Below are positions 36,301-48,300 of a stretch of DNA of 64,000 nucleotides, in pieces. Both the position numbers and the translations under genes were made by a program. Source of the DNA: Lineus longissimus. Its lineage: Eukaryota > Nemertea > Pilidiophora > Heteronemertea > Lineidae. The DNA is taken from positions 2,423,001-2,487,000 of the forward strand of contig NC_088326.1 in NCBI RefSeq assembly GCF_910592395.1, in the 5' to 3' direction. The notes under the pieces are model-generated. The model saw nothing but the letters and a program-made list of their open reading frames with translations, was not told where the DNA came from and did no database searches. Each line of letters starts with the position of its first letter. Position 1 is the first letter of the stretch.

Positions 36301-39300
36301 GTGGAGCGCTTCACTGAGAGACTTGGCAATATCACTGCCAACCCGCTGCAATAACGGACCTGCATGTAACAATGACATTTGCAAAAATGAAGGGGCACGT
36401 AAATCTTCGGGTTTACAGTATGCATTCGTGGTCCAATCGCTGATCGTTTCTTGTCGATATGGAAAAGCGAGATGTAACAATGAGTCGTATTGTGTTCTTC
36501 GAATGACGTCACACCCAAAACCCTCGAGCTCTCTGAAAACCTCTCAAAAACTTGTCACCTGGTTGAAATCGATATGTTGAATAGCCCCCTCCATACACTC
36601 GTATCAAAGCTTGCATGTCCTAAACAGTATTGCCTATACTAGGCCTAGAGGAGTCAAAGTTTTATACATAGGCCCGGCTTGCACCTGTTTCTATTGTGAG
36701 GCATTCTAGAAGGCGTGGAGTGTATCAGAAGGCGTTATCTGCCATAAAATGTTGGTGCGGCAAAGAATCGAGGAGGGTCTCACTTATAAATATAACCAAG
36801 GACATCTGGAAGTGAAGGTCAAAGGTCAGTTTAGGTGTTTAAGAGCCTCATGTTTCTTCAAGATACTCCTTGTTCTTCCTTCATTATCTTCTTCACCTTT
36901 CCTTCTGCACTCAGAGGCGTTATTCTCCAGGGAGTATTCCTCCTCCAAGGCGGGGTGAGCGTTTTTGCGTGCCACATGCCTTAAGGCTCATTTGGGTTCA
37001 TTGGTCTAGTTGAACAGTCTTTGGCCAGAGGTAGAGTTCACGCAACCTACTCATGTTTCTCGCTTGGTGGGATCTTTTGCTTGCCCTGGCGTAGACACCA
37101 GATACAAGGAACCTCGGTTTGACGTCTCATTCGAACGATCACGTTGCTCACAAACAACTACTCATACCAACTACCATGCATCAACAGGCCCGAACTATCA
37201 TCTACCCAATCCAGTAATGAAACATATTATCTCGGGCACAATTACGACATCAAAAGAGGACGCACAATAGGTTATTCAGATACAACATCATCTATGCGAG
37301 TTATCAACCCAAATAACATGTACAGTAGAACCTCTCTATAAAGGACACTCGGTACAGAAAAGTGCTGTCATTTGTAGAGAAATGTCCTGATTATAGAGGT
37401 CAAATTGAATGAAGACAAACCAATTAGAGATGTAAACAAGTGTTCATTACAGAGAGGTTGTCCTTTAGATAGGCGTCCACTAAGGGAGGTTCCACTGTAC
37501 ACTCATGTCATATTTTCTATATAGTTTCCACCAAGCCTTTCTGTCTGGATAGTCTCGTTAGCAACAGTGGAGTCAAGAGTCTGCGTGTATCACTAACAAA
37601 TATCTTCCTCATTTCCCATCACAAAGTAAAAAAAAGTAGGCCTACTCGGACCAGACTTTGTCCATTTCGTTTTATTCATCGCAGTATCTTCAGCCATCAT
37701 GGAGCAAACACAGGATTCTGGCTTTTTTGCCGTTGTCGATTTCTTCCAGCAGCTGTTCTTCGGGACTACTCCTCAGACGGCACAGACATATCCTGGTATT
37801 GATTCTTCTTGAGTTCTGATTGAGAATTTCAGGGGCTGTTGAGGGGGGCTTCTCATATTTGGAGTGGAACCACCCTTAGCAGACACCTCTCTATCAAGGA
37901 CACTAGTTTCGGTCCCAAATTAGCTGTTTTAATTCAATTTGACATCTCCGATCAGGACACCTCTCTATCATACTTGTCAATCCCAAAGGTCTCCTTAAAG
38001 AGAGCTTCTACTGTATATAGGGTAGTGCCGTCACCTTTTCAATGCCTTATGAACTAGACAGCCATATTTTCTGTCTTTGCAGAAGATTCTTTAAACTACT
38101 CGTACTTCGAATGTGATAATACGTCGATCGCGGAGACCCAGAATAAGGTAGTGATGAAACAACAGGTCGAAACGACGTCCAACTCTGCTCCAAGTGAAAA
38201 TCTCTCAAAGTGGAAAGCAAGGTAGGAACATTTCCTTTGCTCGACAGTTTTCACGTTTTGAATTTTTGTGTTAAAAAATGAGTTACATCTCCTAATAGAT
38301 GGTGTTGGTTGCAGCCAGCGACAGCTGGAGGGAGGGATTCGGCAACTGAAATGTTGGTAGAGCTTGAACAGGCTTCAGTTTCAAATGAGATTTGAGTGCA
38401 TTTCCTAGTCATCAGATGGCAGCACTGGATGATTTTCAGTGCGTTTTCCATGGGGTCTAGAAAATCTATTGTGGCAATCTTGTTTTTATCAGAATTATAC
38501 CGGTTTACGCGTATCGTTGGCATTGAAGCCATTTTTCTCAAAATGGCAAACCCGATATAGGTCATTTCCAATTAAACTCTTCAGACATTGTTCGATGTAT
38601 GTTGTCTGCCATGGGTGATCTCCAATAGAGCCTTCACGCTCTGCCGCTCTATTAGAATAATCAATCTTCTAAGACCAACGAGTGATTTTCTCCTACACGG
38701 CAAGCTAGCGACTGCAATAACAATACTCAACGATGTCAGCCGTGTAACAAGTCGCGTAGTGCATAGCTATGCTGGGGTTGAGGATAACTAGTTAGCCGCA
38801 ATTATGGATTAACTTAGTTTGAAATTTTGCCGAAAATCCACCGAATTTGAAATCAAGATGGCACTCGCGTCCAATTGCTATCCGTACAGGTAGGTTAAGA
38901 AATTCTTATATTTGACAGCTTGGGATTTTATAATCCGTTTGATATGTGTTAGCTTAATAGCTGTGCTAGCTAGCACAGCGCAAACCGGTATTCACTGGTA
39001 TGTGTGTATATTTACTGTTGGCTCGTTATAAAACTGTCACAATAGGCTCTTGCCAGTATATTGTTCTGATGTATTCTTTTCAATATTTGGGGTCAAAATC
39101 TTAACATTCGGAATATTGATCCACTTTGTTTTTGCTATAACCGAGTATAGTTTTCTGATGTGTTCTTTTCAATAACAGGGTCAAAATCGTTGCTGCTAAT
39201 TTGACATTTGGATGTTTGGTGTCAAAATCTCACTACCAAATTTGACATTTTGATTTTAACCCACTCTGTGTCAGCCATAGCCACCACCAGTTTGGCAGTT

Positions 39301-42300
39301 AACATACTGACCAGAGCAGTTGAGTGTATAGTAGAACCTCTCTATTAAGGACGCCTTTGAGACTGACAAATGCTGTCCTTGATAGAGAGGTATCCTGATT
39401 AGAGAGGTCAAATCGAATGGAGACAACCAGTTTGGGACCAAAACTGGTGTCCTTAATAGAGAGATTGTCCTTAATAGAGAGGTGTCCGCTACGAGAGGTT
39501 CTACTGTATAGTAGAACCTCTCTATTAAGGACGCCTTTGAGACTGACAAATGCTGTCCTTAGTAGAGAGGTGTCCTGATAAGAGAGGTGTCAGCAAGGTT
39601 GCAACATATCAAAAGGTCGTCAGTGGTATATACATGTATCTATACAATATATCATATACAAATCCAACCCTTGTTATGCTATTAATGAGAGTGCAATCAA
39701 AGGTAGACGCCCGGAGCTTGTTAAAGGTCATAGTGGTAGATGTCTTTTGCTTTGGCATTTGAACACGTAATACCCTTCAGAAGGCGAAATGCCGAGAATT
39801 ACAAAAAAAGCAGTGGAAGGAACTGTTGTGGAAATGATTTGTCTGTTACTCCTCACGGGTATTTTATTTGCTAATGCTAAATGACACAGACGATATCATT
39901 AATCATTGACCTTAGCATGTGCATTATTCATCAGACTCGAAAGGTCACGACAGTAATTCCTTGCACTGGTATTTGGGGGCTGATGGTGGTGGAAGTACCA
40001 GAGGTAGAATAGGTAAGACAGCTGGAGGAGTGAATGGGAGATTATTTGAACTTGTTTGATGACATTCGATATTTATCATATGCGACACAAAACGATAGAA
40101 TTGCTGGCACCTTCGATAAGATCAGTCATTGCTGCAGAGTCTGATATGTCTAACCAGTTTGATTTTATCACTTGTATCTGCGACGAACGCTTCTACGTGC
40201 AGACTGGCAATTTCGTTGCCCATCTAAGTGATGACTTCCGCACATCTCTTCTGAAAAATTCATAGTGCTATGCACCCTTTAAGCATGAACACCAGGCATA
40301 ATGATTCCCCCACTTAATCCAATGCCCACTCAAATGCATTGTGCTTGTATGAAAGGCAAATAAAGTGTATTTATCATAGTATTTATGAGTACTCCCAGTA
40401 TGCACCTTATGGTGTGTTCACACTGGATGCGAATTGAAACCGAATTCCGTAGAGCGCTCTCCGGAATACGAATTGGTTAATCCAGTTTCAGAACGGTCGC
40501 GTCACACTGGCCCGAATACGCATTCAAATCGGTTTAAAACGCGCCACACTCAATGCATACTAACGACGCGCCATCTATTATTATTATTATTATTATTTAT
40601 TAACCTCCCATATGGGAGAATAAAATTTACAAGTACAAAACATATAAGTATATAATATCACAGTATCACACAGTCATTATTAACAAGTTAAAATCGCGTA
40701 AGGTACTTGACCATTTCCATCTCCCGGCCATGCCTATTGCCAAAGTTCGGGTCAAAAAGGAGTGTCCTCAGCGAGTCAACACCACCGTCGCTAAATGCGG
40801 TGAATCCCGGCCTCGCCCTCGAAAACGAGGCCAAAACCGGGGAAAACCCCGCCGCGACGATGTTGCTGACCAGCGTACCTTTGACCAACGAACCGGCGGC
40901 AAGGGAGTTGATTTTTCCCTATTCTATGGCATAACGAAAAACGATTTGAGTTAATGAATTTAAATACATCAGTTAACTAGTTCGGAGCACTAGTTCCCGC
41001 GGTCAAAGGTCACTTTCCATGCGCCGGGCGCATGCGCAGTGCGATCGAAAACCTTAATTCGTATCAAGCGCGTCACACTTGAAATCTCAATACGGTTTCG
41101 TTGATTCGGATTAGCTGATTCGCATTCAATTCGGTTTAAGAACCGTGTTGGTTAAAGCGGATTGAGATCGGTATGAACCGAATTGAGTGTGACGCCCCAA
41201 TACGTATCAACGTTTTAATTCGAATTCAATTCGTGTTAAAACCCCAGTGTGACCACGGCATTAGGTATTCATGGGAAAAGCCAATCAATTGATTTTTTTA
41301 ACCCTTTGGTATTAGATTGAGTGAATGATCATCAAAACCTCTTGGTGGGAACTTGATAACGAAAAATGCAGAGAAAACACCCTTAGCAGACACTTCTGTT
41401 AGCAGGACACCCTCTATATTAGGAACAGTAGTTTGGGTCCCAAATTGGTCTTTCTATACAGTGGAACTGGGCCATCTCCTGGTGACACCGAGAGGTCACG
41501 AGATCATCAAGGTCAGGGCTATAAAGTGCTGACCCATTTCACGCAAAGTTGACCTTGCGATCCTCCTAAGGTCAAGGTCGGCGGAAACGTTGATCAGGTG
41601 TCAAAATAATAATACTTAATCCAAGGCCAATCAATCGTCTCAATGCCAGCAACTGTGATTTCCCATAACACTAGCGAGATGACCTTAACGCCGGTACCCT
41701 ACATCATGTATGGATCTTGTCCACTTTACATGCGAACCTGGAGAGCTGGAGTCCCGTGGGTCTGTCAGGATGTGATGTTGATTATACAATAGCATGTACC
41801 ATGTTATCTACATAGTGCAGAAATAGTATTGAACAGTGACTCCAAGTGTATTTTCAAGTGCTTTGAGCTATATGGGTTGGTGCAAGCGGTACAAGCACAA
41901 AATAAATTGTAGCATTTTTCTGATGCAGTTTCTTTTTCTGATGAGTATAAGTCTGAAGGATGATTCACGCGTGACGTGTCGTGCAAATAAACTTGCACAT
42001 AGCATGACGACCCCACAGACCTTTAATAGTACTTTGTGATTTCTAGTTTGAATGGATTTGCAAAGCCTGTTATTTATGTCACGGGATCATACCGTGAACA
42101 TTATACACCAAAATGTTGTTCTACTTTTATACGTGGCACCTCCGTTATGCTCGATGAAAAGGTGTTGTGGGCCTATTTCCCTCATGCTGTTAAGTTTTCA
42201 TTTGGTGACTATCATCTTCCATTCAAACCCATTTCTCGGCATAATTGGGAATGGTCAGACAGGTCTGTTCGGGTCCCCACGAATCTCTCGTAGAATTTGA

Positions 42301-45300
42301 TGACCTCAGAATTTGAAATATTTGTCAATAACAATTAATTTGATTGAGTGAAATCGCAATGAAGACACCATTTGAATCAGGCTTCTATTTGATTTAGTGT
42401 TCAGAAATGCCAAGCTAAACATTTAGGATTACCATTGAGCATTTGACTACAACGAATGTCAATCAAGATTTGGAAACTTTACGGTTGTACTAAATCATGG
42501 CTACACCTATGAAATCGACAACGTCATCATACTCTACACGACAAGGGTTACACATCTGCATAAGTGTAGTGCATCCATGTACATTGCATGATTCCCGATC
42601 AACCCTCTATTCAGTACATGCCTTTGTGGCATGAAAACAAGTACATTTCATACACAACAAAATACCGATACGGTTTCCAATGTTAGACTGTGTGAAAGCC
42701 GGCAATGTATTGATCGTATCGTCCATGGTGTAGCATGGCCCGCAAAAACCCTATGAAATAGTACACACAAGATATCGTTGATATCTTTGAAGTTCCATAT
42801 GCTCCGAGTTCCACGCCCGATAAATTATGCAAAGGGTAGACAAATTTCGGATCGAGTTTAATAGTTGTTGGTTAGTTTTTACAATGGGGTTGAAATTGTC
42901 TTTTAACCCTCTAACAGCTTGGGGCATATGTCACCAGAAACATTAAAGAAAGGCTGGATGTGTCCCTAATGTCTCCTCCTTGGATATACCGTTAACAGGT
43001 AAACCGGTAAATGCCGTTAACAGGTAAGCCGGTAAATGCCGTTAACAGGTAAACCGGTAAATGCTGTTAACAGGTAAACCGGCATGCTTTTCACATTCAA
43101 TGGACCGCTAGGTTCATGTACACTGTGTACAAGCACAAATCAGCGATTTTCGATAATGATCTGCGCCCAGCGTTAAAAATCTAACTAATGTCCTGACTAA
43201 TGTCAGTCCCAGCCAGATTCCATCTCGTCACGGTTCGCTAAGTGGACCTTTAGATAGGCTATAATTAGATTCATCCATGATAGACTCGATCGGAATCAAT
43301 GATTGAGGAGTGATTGATTTTGTTGCGATCGATGGTTGCACTGTGCAGTTGTTGGGTTAGATTGCCATGAAGAGATACAGGAAGATGGTGATGCAAGTGG
43401 ATAAAGTCATCAGAAAGGTGGCCTACATTGATTTGTTGAAAAGTACGGATTTTGTTGTCAAATTCAATAGAAATGTCGAATTCGGGACCTTAAAAGCGTC
43501 CTCAACAGAGAAGGTGTCCAGTTAAGAGAGGTGGCCACTGAGAGTGGTTCCTTGTATGCAGTTCGAGCAAAAATAGGACGAAGTTTTCATTGGAAATTGA
43601 TGACCTCCTTCGCCCAGACGAATTTCCTTTGTCGTTTTCGACGAAACCTGTTCTGCGATCCAACCTGGCAAGGCCATCCATGCTTTCAAATGCTGATGAA
43701 AAAGAATGAGTGACCACTGGCTGCCAGAATCTCATTACGCACCAGACGCATGATGCATTATGAACAAGATGCAATTTCAAAAGGAGCCCCATCACGAACC
43801 ACCAGTAGCATTATCCGTCATCTCTGCATGATTCATCCATGATAATGACCACACTGGCTAATCGCTAAGATGCTATAGTATACAGTCATCTCTGACGTCA
43901 TTGAGCCATTGTCAATGTAGTGGACGTGATTAAGTATCAATCTTTAGAGGATGAAGTGTGTCCCCTATGCTGATCCCCATGCTAAGATCAATCACTCAAT
44001 GTTGTCATTTATAAAGCGCTCCAATTACTCAGCGAGTGGGTATTCTGGAGCGCTTTTTTCCCAAAGGCTTCTGCAAAAAGGTAGGCCTTTAGGATTGACT
44101 TGAAAGTCTGGAGGGAATCAGTTTTACGAAGCTTTTGCGGCAGCTGGTTCCACAGTTTTGGAGCAGCCGCCACAAACGAACGACCACCAAGAGTCTGGCA
44201 CTTGAATCGAGGAACCTCAAGGAACATCGCAGGTCCTGATCTAAGGCCTTGGCGATCAAACCTTCTTAATTGAATCATGGATCCGAGATATCCCGGAGCC
44301 TCCCCATTCAAGCACTTGAACACTAGAAGCAGGATCTTTTACTGGATCCTGAACTTGACTGGGAGCCAGTGCAGGTGAACCAACACTGGGGAAATATGGT
44401 CGAACTTTCCCACCAAACACACAACTCTCGCGACAGAATTGAAAACCCGTTGGATTCGGTTTGACTACTTGATGGGAATACCATTTGGGAGAGCATTACA
44501 GATGCTACACAATCGTCAATGTAGCAGACACGATTAGGTATCAATCTTTGGAAGAGGGAGGTTGTGAGCAAAGCTGTGTTTCCTTTGCTGATCACCATGC
44601 TAAGATGCTACACAATCGTAAATATAGCAGACACGATTAGGTATCAATATTTGCAAGCTGGAGGTTGTGAGCAAAGCTGTGTTTCCTTTGCTGATCACCA
44701 TGCTAAGATGCTACACAATCGTCAATGTAGCAGACATGATTAGGTATCAATCTTTGGAAGAGGGAGGTTGTGAGCAAAGCTGTGTTCCCTATGCTGATCA
44801 CCATGCTAAGATGCTACACAATCGTAAATGTAGCAGACATGATTAGGTATCAATATTTGCAAGAGGGAGGTTGTGAGCAAAGCTGTGTTCCCTTTGCTGA
44901 TCGGCATGCTAAGATGCTACACAATCGTCAATGTAGCAGACACGATAAGGTATCAATATTTGCAAGCTGGAGGTTGTGAGCAAGGCTATGTTGATCACCC
45001 AGCCACATGTGTCAAGAGGAGCTGATCCTCTTCACCAGCTTTAACTGATGAGATGTATGACTATCAGCAGACTACTGACGACGCCGAGAAGACACTATGG
45101 AATTTCTCGCTAGATGATATATAGTAATACTCCTTCAGGCGTGTGTGGCAACAGGTATGTAGTGGTCGTAGCAGCATACATGTTCATTGTATTCCTCCCG
45201 TTATTGATCTCGGCTGGGCTATGACAACAACATCATCACAAGATTGATGTTCTATTCTACGCGGAAGAAGAGACTTAACACTAGTAATGCAGCCATCTCT

Positions 45301-48300
45301 GCTTTTCATTCTGTAGACTGGCATTTCTCAGCTATAAGCTCCAAAGGTCAACCCTGGAGATTGCTGCAGCTAGCTCAGATAAAGGGGGCCGCTTTATGTC
45401 TTTGTACCCACCTATCTGGTCCAGTTTCAGGCCTACCGGCTCCGTCTATGGTCATGCTCTCCTATCTTCTGTTGGAAGTTTATGTGTGGCACTGTTTTCT
45501 AGTTCCGCACCATGTGGACAGCCACACTTGTCTTTTCGAGATTTCAATCTCACTAGTAACGGAATAACTGTAGCCGTTATGCAGGACAATAATGGGGACG
45601 GATCCAGAAACACTTACGTCGCTCGAGGCAAGTTCCATCAAATCAATAAGTTGTTGTGGGTTCTACTTCAGGGCGTATTGGTCTGTTGCCACTTCATCTC
45701 ATGGTGTATCACACTGTTATCACAATCAGGAGAAGGCTGAAACGAGACAAGGCTGAAACGAGACTAAGGACTTGATAAGAGGCGTGATGATCAAAATATG
45801 GGCTAGGGACCGTCTCAAATATCCTGCAGCCACAAAAGACGAAATCAAGATGGCTGCCAAAATAAAAAATGGCCGCCAAATAACTGAATTGAGTTTCTGA
45901 AGGTTCTTTTTGGGCGACCTTATGTTTCAGCAGACGTCACAATTCTTCCTCTCAATCTAGTTGATACTTCGTCACAGGTTGTCATGCAATCATTTTTTGC
46001 TAATCTCTCGTCAATTTTTCTCATTCTAGGATGTGTCTACCGGTGCCGATGTTCTCCAGAAATGATTTCAGTGTCTGGAGTATACTGAGACAATGTATAG
46101 GCAAGGTAGGTCCGCCGAAGATACAGGAAAGCGCAATGCAAACAAACGATTTTAATTTCTTCGACCTGCGACTGCTCAGCCATGTCAACATGATAATACT
46201 ACTTGGAATGTTGCTACCGATTCGTTAAATTACAATCACTTGTTATGTTGTTATGGATCAGGTTGCAGGTCACTATAACTAAAGTCGCTAGTTTGCGCAG
46301 TGCTTTAGAGAACTATGCAACACTCATCACAACCTTAATTCACTTGATATAGGGAGCTTGCAATGTGGTGGAGCGCAAAAACTTTCAGTACCAATATAGG
46401 CAAAGATCAAAATACTACCTGTGGTGAAAATGATAAGAACCTTTTTTATGACAGCGCACCGATAATTGATGGGACTTTGCATCTTGATCAAAGTGCCCAC
46501 ATCGATCTCAATCTACTGATCTCCCAGCAGGTATATAAAGCCACAACAATGAAGGATGAGTCGTGCAGATTTCTTTTGTTGTGTTTTGCGGATAAGGTGT
46601 GGGTGTGTTTAATAGTCACACGATGGAAATTCTGCATTAATAGAAACATCTTTTGTACCATTTTGACTTCTCGTGTTTGAACGGGATATTATGTTACAAA
46701 CGAAACTATATTGGTACTGGAAGGTTTGGTATCGGAAATTTGTCTCCTTATAAGGGCTGGTGGCTCTTCGATCTTGAAAATATACCGCTTTGGCTGCGAT
46801 TATCGACAGAAAAATATCAACTTCTCCAACAATGAAACATGACTGCTCTCTTCTATCAAACGCCTCCTCTTTCTCAGGGCAACATTGTTGACTGTTACTG
46901 ATCCCCCGAGTATGCCACTTCATTCAAACGACTCATCGCATCAAAAATAAACGAACGTCGAAACCCAATCTAGAAAATCCTTCGAGGGGAATCAAAAAGT
47001 TCAGACACGTTATTTACGACCTTAACTATATTTGGAAGAGACATGCGTTATGGTTTACTCTAGCGTACGAAATGGTTACCATGACGATATTGATTTGTTT
47101 CTCGACGTTTCATTCTGCCAATTGATTTTGCGTATTGATCGGGCGACAAAGTGATTGATATTTGACACCGCTTGATATCATCCGTATTGAAAAGTATCTG
47201 GTCGAAGTATTTTAATAAAAACGAGGAAAATTTGTGACGTACTATGGCACCTCTCTTAGCAGACACCCCTCTTTTAAGGACAACCTCTCCAAAAAGGACA
47301 CTAGTTTTGGTCAAAGATCAGTTGCATCTCTTCAGTTTGACCTCTTTAATCAGGACACCTCTCTGGTAAGGGAGCATCCATTAAGTACGTACGCACTGAG
47401 GCAATGCGTACAAGGTGCACACAGGGGGAGGGGGGTATCAAAATTGGCATTTTCGTGCGTACATACTTAATGGACGCTCCCTAATGACGACACTTGTCAG
47501 TCCCGAGGTTGCCCTAATAGAGAGGTTCTACTGTTATTGCCTTTACCATCATTGAAAGAATAATCGCTTCCTCTTTCCCTTTCGTCTGTTTTGTCTGTGA
47601 CGGGTTTCCGTATATCTGATTAAACAGTTGATAAAAGCCCTAGGGAGGCTTATTGAACGCATTTCATTCGCCAAAAAAATCTGAATTGGCATCAGTTCCA
47701 ATTTTGCATTGATTTTTGCATACTTGGTAATATACCATCGACAATTTGAAAATCTTTATGACGCATGGCGGGTTTCTCATTGATGAAAGTTCATTCACTT
47801 GAAACGAGTAAGGTAATTGATGTTTACAATTATTTTATCGTGACTTTATCATCATTGATAGAAAACCTTTCTCGTTAAAAAGAGATCGATATAACATAAT
47901 CATTTCCGATTATTGCGTATTTGTGATTCGCTCTACCAAAACTAGGCGCTTGTCGCATCTGAACTCGACAGGTTGATACGGACTTGTTGTTCATTTCCCT
48001 ATTGTAGACCTTTTGTGAAATCTATTACAAACTGATTTGGTCACATTTCACCAAAGGTCTACAATAGGGAAATGAACAACAAGTCCGTATCAACCTGTCG
48101 AGTTCAGATGCGACAAGCGCCTAGTTTTGGTAGAGCGGGTCACATTTGGGAAATACCTATGATGAATTGAGGTATTTATTGACGTAGGGGTCCCCATTGA
48201 TGTGATTGTGAAGATAAAGATCAGTCATTTGAATAGAAATGAGGAATTTATTGACGTAGGGGTCCCCATTGATGTGATTGTAAAAGATAAAGATCAGTCA

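Noticed and set aside
40688-40954. Overlapping frames on both strands in a GC-rich patch
   Set aside because: The patch is part of a retroposon-like insert. I could not recognise a domain in either frame.
45244-45740. Plus-strand frames of 107-114 codons in ORP1 intron 14
   Set aside because: Two overlapping frames, low-complexity composition, no homology recognised and no splice sites fitting the ORP1 phases.
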